DNA of 64,000 nt from assembly GCA_009809945.1 (NCBI GenBank), contig WTPW01000711.1, positions 168,790-232,789 of the forward strand, given 5' to 3'. The notes under the pieces were generated by a model. The model ran no database searches, had not been told where the DNA came from, and saw only the letters and a list, made by a program, of their open reading frames with translations. Below, one piece after another: positions 45,193 to 55,966 of the stretch (positions are counted from its first letter, which is position 1; every line of letters starts with the position of its first letter). The stretch is from Gigaspora margarita. Taxonomy: Eukaryota; Glomeromycota; Glomeromycetes; Diversisporales; Gigasporaceae. The position numbers and the translations under genes are program-made.

Positions 45193-45226
<34 letters not shown>
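43513..45226 (+). mobile_element. Chimeric tRNA-headed retroposon, 1.7 kb
   Basis: ATATGCAGAGTAGT is repeated exactly at 43499-43512 and 45227-45240 around the whole unit. The first ~520 bases are SINE-R (GGGTGTGGCAACTTAGAGAA; CTAGGGTTCAAATCCCAC with a perfect box B). From about 44030 the sequence departs from SINE-R and continues as unrelated, more G/C-rich DNA to AATAAAGACCAGAGGCATG and an A-run with a TA repeat. A hAT-like MITE (44269-44694) was inserted later. Minus frames at 43526-43908 are not gene-like. Confidence 0.75.
44269..44694. mobile_element. hAT-like MITE of GATTAGTCGACTAATC words
   Basis: TAAGGATAGGAAT and ATTCCTATCCTTA are perfect inverted ends between perfect CACTCATC duplications (44261-44268, 44695-44702). 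Both subterminal regions are arrays of CGATTAGT/ACTAATCG, able to fold locally and across the element. Confidence 0.85.
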
Positions 45227-45229
<3 letters not shown>

Positions 45230-45240
45230 TGCAGAGTAGT

Positions 45241-46410
45241 ACAGTTAGAACAGGGTATTAGAGATGAGAAATATTCAAGTATAATTGATTTGCAACAAGT
45301 ATATAGCTATATTAATTACAAATACAAGCTATTAATACTATAAAATATACAAACTTGACTAAATCAAAACTAAAAATATTTAAAGTCAAAATATTAACTA
45401 ACAAACCTGGCACATTTTCTAAACTTACATTATAAAAAACCAAAAGACTATTCTTACTTCACTTGTTCTAGGTATTACCAAAGAAATAGAAAATGAAAAC
45501 ACTAGCTAAAGTATAAAACAAATATAATAAAAATGCAAACAATTATAGAAGAAGTAAGATTGCTAACATTTATTAGATAATATTTTAGAGTGTAAAGGGT
45601 CAAGCCAAATCTTATCTTATATAAAAAATTTAAACCAATCAAATTTAACTAAATATATTATCTGGGAGTGGGTAAACCTCAATAGTAAATGAATATTAAA
45701 TAATAAATAGCAGTGTTCTAATGATCAAAGTAACAAAAAAAAAACAGAAATATATGAAAGAACAAATAAAAAAATCTATAATACCAAGCAGTAATTTATA
45801 AATATAAGCAATCTTAAAAAATATAATGGTACTACAATTACAAATATTAATAAAATGAATATTGAAATATGTTATAAAATAATAGAAAATATATATGAGA
45901 AATATAGTTAAATAGTATATAGCAAATACAACAACTAGCTATAAACATAAATTGGATAGTGCTGCTTCAACCCAATTATAATAAAGACAAAGAAAAAAAA
46001 TACAACAAATCATAGCTATATAGTTTAATAAATATATTATATATAATCTAAAACTTATAAATATAGATTCATTATTATATTAAGATCTTGATCTTGTCTG
46101 AATGACTTAAATCAAGGTAAAGTAGCTCTAATACCATATCCAAAATACAAATATAAATTAATTAGAACAAATTGTAATAATTATTGTATTTGACTAATAA
46201 AAAAAATTAAAAAAATTAAAAAATCTCACTGTTTTAAAAAAACAACTAAAATTAATATAAAAAAATTAAATTGAATTAAAAATTAATTGCTAATTCATAT
46301 AAAAAGAGTAGTATTTTATAAGTACAAATTACTATTAATTAATGATTTACTTTTAACAAAAGAAAGACATAGTATAATAGGACCTCTAAATACTAATATT
46401 ATATATATAT
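45241..46410 (+). pseudogene. LINE remnant, piece 5 (C-terminal region)
   Basis: Readable scraps are TKSKLKIFKVKILTNKPGTF near 45360-45420, then a KPKD/YSYFTC stretch, KH*LKY near 45505 (where HWLxCP would be expected) and IIEEVRLLTFI near 45545. These resemble the cysteine/histidine C-terminal part of the same LINE type. Many stops are present. Confidence 0.45.
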
Positions 46411-46411
46411 T

Positions 46412-46562
46412 GTATCCTGATGCCCGATTCGGAATCGCCCAAATGAGAATTTTGTAGCAGAATTAGGACTTTAGATGACTTTAGGGTTAGGGTTAGGCTA
46501 GTTTTAGAGGTAGGATTAGGCCAGATTCCAAATTGGAACAAATTCTTATCTGGAATACAATA
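46412..46562. mobile_element. Small MITE with telomere-like motif
   Basis: TATTGTATCCTGATGCCCG and TATCTGGAATACAATA form the ends; GATTCGGAAT and ATTCCAAATT pair further in. The interior has TTTAGGGTTAGGGTTAGGC. The flanking DNA is (AT)n, so no duplication can be read. Confidence 0.6.
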
Positions 46563-47094
46563 TATATATAACCTTTATCTTTAAACTTTATATTAGTGTA
46601 CACTTAAATTTTATTATAAAGTGTACACAAACATTAAAGCAATAGTTAAAGTATATGATATACCTTTAAATAATAATTTTAAATTTATAATTAAGTGTAC
46701 AACATAGTTTTAATTAAAAATAAATTAATGTATGATGAAGATATAATAAATGTTTAAAATTAAATTATTTTAAAAAGTAAAAATTAATAAATTATATTTA
46801 TGTTTTAAAATTTCTATTAATTGAAATTGATAATATTCAATTTTATACAATGTTGTAATCCACAAAAGTTATATCTTTTTGTGAAGCAATGATATTATAT
46901 TATAGTGCTAAAGAGACCTTTATTTAAGTATAATAGAAACTTATCTTCTAGTAAATATTGAGTTAAATCATATATATTCTCCATACAGTACATACCAATC
47001 ATTGTAATACTTAAGCAAACAATATTGATATTGTTCTAGAATCAATTTAGAGACAAGTATATAAAGTTGATACTAAATTATGCACAATAAATAA
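46563..47094. other. A+T-rich DNA, no gene seen
   Basis: A small inverted pair (AGTGTACACTTAAATTTTAT / AAAGTGTACAC near 46597-46632) is the only structure noted. Confidence 0.5.
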
Positions 47095-47112
47095 TTATTG
47101 TCACTATTATTA

Positions 47113-47670
47113 TTTTTTTCCCTTCAGTATACCCTGCCAAACTTTATATTTTTCTACCTGAAATATCCCAACATGTCCAACCATCCTTACATTATCCTAT
47201 CGCATCTTTATTTCTATTAGAAAATTACCTGACAATGTTCACATATCTACTGTTAGATTGCCCAAAGGGCATATTTGGTCGACTCTACCTGAGTACCACT
47301 CATGGTACCCAAGTCTGGTATCCTGCATCCAACTACTACTAGTTGAAGTTATACGTCAAAGGGAGTCTCACCCTAACTACATGTGCTACAAGTTCATAAA
47401 GTATCTTTTTAGACTTTGGCCTTTTATTACATCTTGTGACTTCAGTTATTCCAAATCAGGGCTCTAACTCATTTCATTTCACTACCACAGATTTGATAAT
47501 GGCAACTTGCCCAATTAAGTCTGTCCATAGATGTTCTAGGTCCCTGTCTTATCACAGTGTTTCAGTTTTCTAACAGAGTAGTTTTTTTCATTTCTCCTCT
47601 AGGGAAATTTGAACTGGCAACTTTCGATTTGCAACCTGTGAGCATAACCACTATGCTATCGGCCCTCAAG
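47113..47670 (-). mobile_element. SINE-2, tRNA-headed, 18-bp duplication
   Basis: TTATTGTCACTATTATTA is repeated exactly at 47095-47112 and 47671-47688. On the minus strand the head reads GGGCCGATAGCATAGTGGTT with a perfect box A (TAGCATAGTGG). AGTTGCCAGTTCAAATTTCC follows, with a box B one base off consensus. A T-run marks the A-tail. The body differs from the SINE-2 at 16256-17001. Plus frames at 47258-47760 are by-products. Confidence 0.85.
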
Positions 47671-47688
47671 TTATTGTCACTATTATTA

Positions 47689-48287
47689 ATTTTATTAAAT
47701 TTTGTATGTTATATATATTATATTTATATATTATATAGACTAACTATTCTTGCACAATAAGTAGCTATACGACATTTCTTTTTGATATTATTAATTAAGT
47801 ATATATCAAAGGTTGAGTTAAGTTGTTATTAAAAAAATAAAATTTGTATAACTATATGATAAACATTTAAAAAATTTAGTCTAAGTGTACTACAAATGTT
47901 TTATGCATATATTCAGGGGTCCTAGTATAATGTAATGCAAATCACTGTATAAATTCTATATATACAAAATACTACAATTATTCAAGATAAACATTTTATA
48001 TTACAAAGTTGATTATTAAAAGTATAAAGCTTACTGAGATGAATCAAATAGTAATTAGATTATTCAAATTAGCCAGTAAATACCAAAATATCTTTGAAAA
48101 ATAATTTTAACTATAAAAATTTTTATAAAAATTTTATATAGTTAACCAATTGTTTTTTTAAAGATATATTGGCATCTGCTAAGCTAATTTGGATAATCTA
48201 ACCATTATTAGATTTGTCTTGATGAGCTCTACAACTTTTAATTAATAAACTTTGCTTGTTAATTTAGTAAAATAATTTTTTTTTTAA
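47689..48287. repeat. A+T-rich DNA with foldback arms
   Basis: About 48040-48240 is an inverted repeat (TAGATTATTCAAATTAGCC / GCTAATTTGGATAATCTAAC) centred near 48135; it shares CTCTACAACTTTTAATTAAT with other foldbacks. The rest is featureless. Confidence 0.5.
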
Positions 48288-48674
48288 AGGTAGAGAGTAT
48301 ATAGATTATTTTTATTAATAAACTAGTTGCTAAAAAATTTTATATTTTCTAATAAAAAAAATTTATTAAATAACTTTTTTAATTTTTAAATAAAATTATA
48401 GAGAAGATATTTTTGATTCTAATAGTGATTGAATTATTAAAATTGGCCTTGTAGATCATAAGATATAGTTGTTTTAATTTTTGTGATCCTATTTTATTAT
48501 TGTTTTCACATGATTTAATTGGCCAATTTGTCATCATCTCACAGAATTAATCTATTTTCTCAGAAGTTGATACTATAAAAACTTTGTCAAATTTTATTCA
48601 AATTAATAAACTTTTTAAAATATATATAGTTTTTTATTATAATCAATTTTATTTAATTGATAATCTGCTAGTTA

Positions 48675-49284
48675 CTTTATATGTCCGAAAATAAGCTAGT
48701 ACCTAAAATAAGGGGACGTCTAAAGCAGAGGCAAATCATGTGATCAACCACCAATCAAATTATAGAATTTTGATAATCGCCGGCGAAGCAAAACAAGAAA
48801 TAAAAGCAAAAAACTTGAAAAATACAAAGAACGGCAGTCTAAACCTACCTCGATGTGTTAATCAAAAATGTCGGGAAGGCAATTTTGCTTATATATAACT
48901 ACCTAAAACCCAATCTAACCCAATATAGGACTAACCCAACCCTAAAGTTAAATGAAAAAATTATTAAATATGAGTTGCCTCCGCTTTAGACGTCCCCTAA
49001 AATAAGCTACTCCTCTGATTTTTTTCAAAAATTTTAAAAAATCCGTTAGCAGTTGCTACATATAAAAGTCTAAATTTTACTAAGTAAACTTCAAAAGTGC
49101 TAAGTAAACTTGTTCAGGACATCAAAATACACCTACAATAAAAATTTGGTGTTATTTGGATAACTTTTTATTAGTACGTATTTTAATTTTTTTAAAAATC
49201 TCTATATTTCGAAAATAAGCTACCCCACGTTTTTTTGTGTAATTTTTTGGCCAAAAAAGGTAGCTTATTTTCGGACACATACGG
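48675..49284. mobile_element. CCGTAT element holding a family D insertion
   Basis: CTTTATATGTCCGAAAATAA at the left and TTTTCGGACACATACGG at the right are flanked by TA (48673-48674, 49285-49286). Removing it gives CTGCTAGTTAACTAAAGAG, which matches the complement of 27545-27570. Without the D insertion its length is about 316 bp, close to the copy at 11064-11381. Confidence 0.75.
48712..48997 (+). mobile_element. hAT-like MITE, family D
   Basis: GGGGACGTCTAAAGC and GCTTTAGACGTCCCC are perfect inverted ends. TAAAATAA flanks both sides (48704-48711, 48998-49005). The unoccupied site, complement of 11345-11362, reads CCTAAAATAAGCTACC, confirming an 8-bp duplication. Confidence 0.85.
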
Positions 49285-49917
49285 TAACTAAAGAGTAATT
49301 ATAGTATAATATAATACCAATCACATATAAAAATCACTAGCCAAAATATTGTGTGTTTCTATTTAAAAATTTTTCTTACTAAGTGAATAACATATAACTA
49401 CTAATTAAAAGTTGTAGAGCTTATCAAGATATATCTAACAGTAGTCAGATTATCCAAATTGGCCTAGTAAATGACAAGATATTATCAAAAAATGATTGAC
49501 CAACTATATAAAATCTCTATATAAACAAATATTGTTTATATAGAGATTTTATATAGTTAACCAATTGTTTTTTTAACAATATCTTGTTATCTACTGAGTC
49601 AATTTGAATAATCTAACTACTGTTAGATGTATCTTGATAAGCTCTACAACTTTTAATTGGTAGACATTTATTGTTAACTTAAGAAAAAAAATTTTAGATA
49701 GAAGCATAATACATTTCATTTATAGTGATTTTTATATGTAATTTGCATCACATTATACTATGATCACTCTCTAATTGACTGGCAGATTATCAATTAATAT
49801 AAATAGTAATTTTATATAGTAAAAAATCAACTTTTATATGTAACAACTTTTTAATTTGTAGTAAAAATATTTTTACTACTTATTTATTAATAAAAATAAT
49901 CTACATACTCTCTATCT

Positions 49918-50692
49918 TTTATATTTCTGTTGAATAACAAATTATCAATTAAATTTATTATTTATAAATTTTTTTTTCTATAACTAGATATTTTTTTATT
50001 TTATTAATATACTTTGCTTTTTAATTTTTTTTTTTTTGTTAATCAAGCACAAACTTTATTAATTTCACAAATTTGAATTTGAAAAATATATTTACAAAAT
50101 AAAAAATATTAATAGTTATAGCGAGGCTAAAACTTAAACTTTTCAAATAGTACCCAAATATAGTTATTGTACTAATATTTGTAAATTAAATATTTGCAAG
50201 GGTATTAATTAAATGCTAGTTCAAAATTATGATCCAGTACTTAGCTATACTTTATAATTAATTTTTCTAAAAACCACCTTTTTGAACATTTTATATAGAA
50301 AAATAAAAAAAAAAACAATTAAATAGAGACAAACTATACAACTAAACAAAAAAAAATTTAGATAAAACAAATATTATATTCAAATAAAAAAAAACTAAAC
50401 TAAAAAAAAAAACAAAAAACAAAATGAAAAAAAATATGAAAATGCTATTAAGTTAATATACAACTATAAAAATTACATAATACTATATAGATTAAACAGG
50501 ACCCTAAAGAATTCTAATTTAATTTAGATCTAAGTTTGTAAAAGTTTGGCCAAATAAATATATAAAATAAACCAAATTTTAAAAAATTTACTATATAAAA
50601 AAAAGCAATATTTAATGAATTTTTATTAGATCTCTGCAAAAATTAACTGTGCAATTTTGAAATTTTTAAAGCCTATAAAACCAATATTATGT
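49918..50692. other. A+T-rich DNA, no gene seen
   Basis: Long T-rich then A-rich runs with homopolymers; no frame or repeat is supported. Confidence 0.5.
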
Positions 50693-51091
50693 AATTGATG
50701 CTTGAGCTAAAATTGGTATATAGAATTAGTATAAACCTACTTTTAGAAAACATGCTTTATTTATATCTCACATGTGCTTGCTGCTAGCAGTAGGCCTTTA
50801 AAGTTAGACAAATACAGGCCTGAGAGCTGGGTCTGAGTCTAGACCTGTCTAGTTTTGAAGGCCTGTTGCTAGCAGCAAGTAGGGTTGTTAATGGAGTACT
50901 CCAAACTATAATAAAACATATAAACCACTCTAGTTTGAAACTGAAATAGTTTATATGTTTTATTATAGTTTGGAGTACTCTATTAACAAATCTAGTAGCA
51001 AGTGCACGTGAGATATAAATAAAGTATGTTTTCTTAAAGTATGTATATCATGCTAATTCTATATACTGATTTTAGTTCAAGCATCAATTGT
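50693..51091. repeat. Foldback with double hairpin
   Basis: ATTGATGCTTGAGCTAAAAT pairs with ATTTTAGTTCAAGCATCAAT. Inside are two further inverted pairs: TGCTAGCAGTAGGCCTTTAA with GAAGGCCTGTTGCTAGCAGC, and GGAGTACTCCAAACTATAAT with ATTATAGTTTGGAGTACTC. It directly abuts the CCGTAT element at 51095. Confidence 0.65.
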
Positions 51092-51094
51092 ATA

Positions 51095-51644
51095 CCATAT
51101 TTTTCCCAAAATAAGCTACTTTCGAAAATAAGCTACTCCTCTTTTGGTCAAAAAACTTCAAAACGTCTTTAACCTGAAAATAAGCTACCCACAATTGGCA
51201 AAAGTTACTACATAGTAAAGTCCAAATTTTTCTATATAAATCGATTAAAGTTGCTTAAGTAAACTTATTTAGAAGATCAAATACATATACTCTGAAATTT
51301 TTGTCAAGATTGGAAAATGTTTTATTATTTGACTTTTGAATTTTACGTTCAGCAAAAAATTAAAATTTTTTAAAAAAATATATTTGATGAACGTACAAAT
51401 TAAAAGTTAAATAATAAAAAGTTCTCCAATATTAACAAATATTTCAGAGTAAGTGTATTTTGACCTTTTAAATAAGTTTACTTAAGCGATATTAATCAAT
51501 TTACATAGTAAAATTTGGACTTTACTATGTAGCAACTTTTTGCGATTAGGCAAAAATTGATTTTACCCGAAAATAAGCTACCCTCCAATTTTTTTGTATA
51601 ACTTTTTGCCCAAAAAAAAGTGGCTTATTTTTGGAAAAATATGG
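51095..51644. mobile_element. CCGTAT-related element with X module
   Basis: CCATATTTTTCCCAAAATAA and TTATTTTTGGAAAAATATGG are inverted ends flanked by TA. AAATAAGCTACT/AGCTACCC repeats are subterminal, and module X (about 51255-51480) forms the core. Confidence 0.65.
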
Positions 51645-51689
51645 TAACATTAGTGTTATAGTTTTTAAAATTTTCAAAATTTTATAGTA

Positions 51690-51986
51690 TCTTTGCAATA
51701 GAAAGGGCCGATACTGGTTTATATACAATTTTGAAAAATCATGTTTGTTTTATTCAGACTGATCCAAGTTAATAAAAAATTTCATAATTTGATTGGCCAG
51801 TTGTATCAGGCAATCCTGTGATGTATAAAACTCCAAAGAAATTTTTTTAAATATCTCAATTTTTTATTATACAAATCAATTTCCATTTATAATTGAAAAA
51901 TATAGCCTGTGTCGAAATATATCCAAATATAACAAAAACTCGATTTTCATTTTGAAGCAGTATCGGCCCTTTCTATTGCAAAGGCC
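51690..51986. repeat. Foldback with G/C-rich ends
   Basis: TCTTTGCAATAGAAAGGGCC with GATACTG pairs with CAGTATCGGCCCTTTCTATT and GCAAAGG. The middle is A+T-rich with a GATTGGCCAGTTGTATCAGG phrase. Confidence 0.65.
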
Positions 51987-52065
51987 CCATATAGATAATT
52001 TTTGCAGAAGTCTAATTTTATATAAAAATTTTTTAGTAATATCTGAACTGAGTTTGCATTATTTC

Positions 52066-52330
52066 ACCAACAATCACTTTACTAATATAATATTTTACTA
52101 ACAAATATTCTCTGACAAGTTTATTTTATCAACAGTTTGTTTTACTGAAGCTCATTTCACTAACAAGTATTTTTTTAAAAAGCATACTAATTTTAATCTT
52201 AATTTTACCCTAACCCTACTCTAACCATACTGACAATGACTAGAATTACTTTGTTAGTAAAATGAGCTTTGGTAAAATAAACTATTAGTAAAATAAACTT
52301 GTTAGTAAATAATTGTTAGTAATAATTGTG
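52066..52330. repeat. Inverted array of TTTTACTAACAA words
   Basis: ATTTTACTAACAAATATTC and ACTAACAAGTATT at the left oppose TTGTTAGTAAAAT and AAACTTGTTAGTAAATAA at the right. The middle contains TACCCTAACCCTACTCTAAC. Confidence 0.55.
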
Positions 52331-52547
52331 ACAAATTAAAATGAAATCAGATTTAAATGAAATTTTTCTATTTTTTAAACAAAATTTTAAAATTTTTTAG
52401 GGGACATTTTTGGGTTTTTTTTAGGTTTAGGGTTAGGGTTAGGGTTAGAGTTATTAATAAACAAGTATATGTAGGTTTTATAAGCTTTAAAGGTGAACTA
52501 GAGAGGTTCCCAGTTTCATTTTAATCTGATTTCATTTTAATCTGCCA
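52330..52547. mobile_element. MITE with ATTAAAATGAAATCAG repeats and TTAGGG array
   Basis: ACAAATTAAAATGAAATCAG at the left pairs with CTGATTTCATTTTAATCTG at the right, each followed by a second AAATGAAA unit. The interior (about 52424-52450) has TTTAGGGTTAGGGTTAGGG. AATAATT on both sides may be the target. Confidence 0.65.
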
Positions 52548-52888
52548 CAATAATTGCCACCCATCTGAACTATATTAGAGTTCTTTGGGTTCTAATTAAA
52601 CCTATCAAAGTACTATATGTACATAACAAAAAAAAGTAAAATATTATATTATATATTTTAAATTTAGATAAAAAATTTTTTATATACTTACCAAAATTCC
52701 TAACATATCATTCATTGTTTATTTAATATATTCAAAGCTACTTATAATACTAATTCCAATTTTGAGATGCATTCCTGATATAAAAGAAATAAAAAATGCT
52801 AATCTTTTGAAGAAGATAAGCCAGAATTCTTACTTTTTAATAAAAATTTCAAAAAAAACCCCTAAAGAAAAGAAAGAATTTACTTGTA
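52548..52888. other. A+T-rich DNA, no gene seen
   Basis: No supported feature between the MITE and the M element. Confidence 0.5.
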
Positions 52889-53226
52889 CAGTCAAATCTC
52901 CATAAATGCAATGTATACAGACAAGCCTACAATGTGTATTTAGAAAGGTATTGCATTTAGGAAGAGCTAATTAAATTGTAGCTTTAAAGATTAGATCATC
53001 AAATTTGTATAACTTCTAAAAACTATATAATCTATCTTAAATACTAAAATTTGATTGGCTATATGCATTTAGAAAAATAGTATGATATAGAAAACTATTT
53101 GAAAAAACATGCATTTACAGAATATAGAACATGCATTTAGCACTAATAATTTTTTATAAACAAGACAAAAATGTGCAATTAGGAAGGTATTACATTTATA
53201 GAGATTGCATTTTAATGGTCTGATTA
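52889..53226. mobile_element. M MITE, older copy
   Basis: CAGTCAAATCTCCATAAATG and TTTTAATGGTCTGATTA are the ends, flanked by TA. The interior follows the M consensus with many changes. Confidence 0.7.
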
Positions 53227-53499
53227 TATTAAACTTAAAAAAAAGTGTACTTAGAAAATTTATTTTTTGTTGTTTTCTACTGTTGTGCTACAGATTACTT
53301 TATCAACAAAAAGGTTTTTTAATTTCTACCAAAGTTCTTTATATTTTCTAATTAAAAAATACAAAAATACTTTTTTATATATAAGGCTATACAAATTAAA
53401 TTAGTTGTTTTTTATTATATAGAACAAGCAAATAGGACCTAGCTAGCTAGTAAAAAATATTATATTTAAAAATTTTTTTAATATAAAATTTTTGTAAAT

Positions 53500-53835
53500 T
53501 TTTTTTTCAAAAAAAATTTGATATAAAAAAAGAGCATTAGTTTATACTGACCTGTCGCCATAGTGGCCTATGATTGGCCAATCAAAAGCAATTTTATAAT
53601 TAGCTTTTATTTTTATTAAAAAAAAGCTTAACAAACAAAAAAAAACTTTGCAAACGCTTTACAAAAAAAAAATTTAGTATACAAAAAAAAATGTTTTTTT
53701 AATTTTATTTAATTTTTTTATTATTTAAAAAAAACTTGCAAACAAAAAGAAAAACTTGCAAACAAAAAAAAACTTTGCAAACAAAAAAAAACTTTGCAAA
53801 CAAAAAAAAACTCTGCATACAAAAAAAAACACCAA
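53500..53835. repeat. ~18-bp tandem repeat AAACTTTGCAAACAAAAA
   Basis: From about 53640 to 53830 units of CTTTGCAAACAAAAAAAA recur six to seven times. Upstream, AGAGCATTAGTTTATACTG with CCTGTCGCCATAG echoes 33070-33110 in reverse. Confidence 0.65.
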
Positions 53836-54300
53836 ATCCACCTAGCCACTACAACAAGACAAAAATAACAAAAGAAACAGCCTATCAACTATAACAAAAC
53901 AAGAACAGAAAGAAACAGCCTATTAACTACAACAAGACAAAAATGGTGAAAAATAGCTTATTCACTACAACAAGGATAACAAAAAATCAGAAATGTAAAA
54001 TAACAAAGAATTCTTGGAAGAACTACTAAAAAACAATAAAAAACCTACTAAATAAATACTAATACTAATAAACTTATCAAAAAAACTACTAAAAAGTAAC
54101 AAATTTACTAAAAGATTCTAAAAAAATAACAAATTGCTAAAAGAACCCAAAAAAATAACAAAGAATCTACTAAATGAACCCACAAATTTACTAAAAAAAC
54201 AACAAAAAGCTTAATAAAAAAATTTACCAAAAATAACAAAAAACTTAGAGGCATATTATTTATTATATAATATTTTTACTTAGTACCAATCTTATCTATG

Positions 54301-55155
54301 TATTCCTTAAACTGTCCAGTTAAGCAAGCAAATTTGTTTGCTTAAGTTTTATAAATTTTATATTTGATATATTTTTTTTAAAAATAAAAATATTTTATAC
54401 TTTTTTTTTTAAAATAAAAACTATAATTATATACTATTTAAAAATTGTTTTTATTTGCTTAATATTTATAAAAAATTTGAAATTGCTTATAAAAGAAAAT
54501 TTTATAATTTTCTAAAAAATTTTAATTTTAAAAATTATTTTCTTTTTTTTTTTTAGTTTTGCTTAATAAAAATTTAAGATTTAATTCCTATTACCTTATC
54601 CAAAATTGTAAACAATTTAAAATTAAACTACTGTCTTCCTCCTATATAATCACCTCCTATATAATCACATCATAGTAAACCCTTTCTATAATCACACCAA
54701 AGTCTGCAACCACTTTACTAATAAACTTATTAAAAAATACCTCTTTATAAGCACATCATAATAAAAACCTTCATACAATCACGCAATTTGCATGATACGG
54801 ACCACGTGATTATAGAGGAGGAAGACAGTACTTTTATTATTATGACTTTTATAATTTATTAAGCAAAATTTAAACTTTACTTAGTAGTAACTAAAAAATT
54901 TCTTTTTAGAAACATATAAATTTTAAGAAACTTATTAAAATTTTAATAGTAAAATTAAAAATAAATTTTATTAAAAATTTAATATCTTTATCAAAATTAA
55001 AGATAGAATAATAAAATTTAAATATATTATTTATAAAAAAAATTTCTTTAATTTTATTCAATAAATAGAAAATGTCAAGCTTAAATAAATTTTAAAAAAA
55101 CTTTTTAAAAATTATTTAAGCAGGCAAATTTGCCTGCTTGATGGTTTAAGAGATA
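54301..55155. mobile_element. Family N element with an internal MITE
   Basis: TATTCCTTAAACTGTCC and GATGGTTTAAGAGATA are the ends; AAGCAAGCAAATTTGTTTGC and AAGCAGGCAAATTTGCCTGC are the subterminal hairpins. It aligns with 30196-30823 except for the 198-bp insertion at 54631. Confidence 0.7.
54631..54828. mobile_element. TA-duplicating MITE inside N
   Basis: CTGTCTTCCTCCTATATAAT and ATTATAGAGGAGGAAGACAG are inverted ends flanked by TA. The empty site is visible at about 30505-30520 (AATTAAACTACCTTTATTA). ATAATCAC(A/C) words repeat inside. Confidence 0.8.
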
Positions 55156-55212
55156 GTTAATTACTTTATATAATTCAAATTAATAAACTAAAAAAAACTT
55201 AATAAAAACTTA

Positions 55213-55363
55213 GAGGAGTGACAAAAATCAGATAATTGTTTAGGTGAAAGGGAGATAAAAAATGTTAAAATTATATATAGGAACCTGACCAAATCTATAT
55301 TAAGAAGAGGAGGAGGAAAGTAGGCCTTTAATAAAAATAATCAGGTGATTAATGACACAGCCC
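55213..55363 (+). mobile_element. P-family MITE
   Basis: GAGGAGTGACAAAAATCAG and AATCAGGTGATTAATGACAC...CAGCCC flanked by TTA (55210-55212, 55364-55366). Confidence 0.75.
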
Positions 55364-55704
55364 TTACTAGAAAATTCATAAACTTATTAAAAGAATCCAC
55401 TAAACAATAACTGACCAAAAAAAACAAATCACTGAAACAATCTACAAAAAAAATGATAAATTTACTAAAAGAACCTACAAAAAATAATAAAGTTATTAAC
55501 AAACCTACTGAAAAATAATGAATTTACTAATTAACTTACTAGAAGAACCTATCAAAACCAACAAAAAATTTATTAAACCATAAAATAATTTACAGAAGAA
55601 CAATAACAAATAAAAAAAAAAACTACTAAATCACTAAGCTGATCTAAATACAACATCACAAAGTTCTGAAGTGCCTACTACTGCTTCAACTACTGTGCTC
55701 CAAC

Positions 55705-55943
55705 TAGTGATGCCACTGAAATTGATTTTTAAAAAAGGCCTATTTCGTCTTCATTAGAGAAAATTAAAATTTTTTATAAGGAAGAGCAAATAAAATTTAT
55801 ATAGATATGTTCCTTATAATTTTGTCTATTTAAAAAAAGTATCAAATAATTTCGTCTTTTAAGTAAAATAGGTCAAAAACAATTTCGTCTTCAAATTTTA
55901 ATTTCGGGTTTTCAAACCTGAAATGCTTTCGTCCTTATGTATA
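55705..55943 (+). mobile_element. hAT-like element, family B (239 bp), young copy
   Basis: TAGTGATGCCACTGAAATTG to CGTCCTTATGTATA, flanked by perfect GCTCCAAC (55697-55704, 55944-55951). It is nearly identical to 27299-27537 and the same length; one of the five TTTCGTC motifs has become TTTTGTC. Confidence 0.85.
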
Positions 55944-55966
55944 GCTCCAACTATAGCACCAATGGT

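Larger units (their letters stand above)
48288..49917. mobile_element. TTAA-type composite with nested CCGTAT and D
   Basis: AGGTAGAGAGTATATAGATT and AATCTACATACTCTCTATCT resemble the ends of 11612-12129 and 14744-16231. TTAA is present at the left; the right flank has drifted. Inside is a Q-type foldback (48655-49800) whose left arm carries the CCGTAT element. Its right part at 49745-49800 is the empty site for family B, and a palindrome is centred near 49520. Confidence 0.55.
53836..55640. repeat. Degenerate array, reverse of that at 31.7-32.4 kb
   Basis: Variants of AATTTACTAAAAGAACCC and AACAATAACAAAGAA recur at 53990-54240 and 55370-55640; CTACAACAAGACAAAAAT units lie at 53850-53990. 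It is interrupted by an N element and a P MITE. No open frame survives. Confidence 0.55.

Noticed and set aside
55697-55951. GCTCCAAC flanks of the third B copy dismissed as part of the local array
   Set aside because: I considered that the 8-bp match came from the surrounding degenerate array. The exact match at the same element boundaries as the other two copies makes a true duplication more likely, so this objection was dropped.
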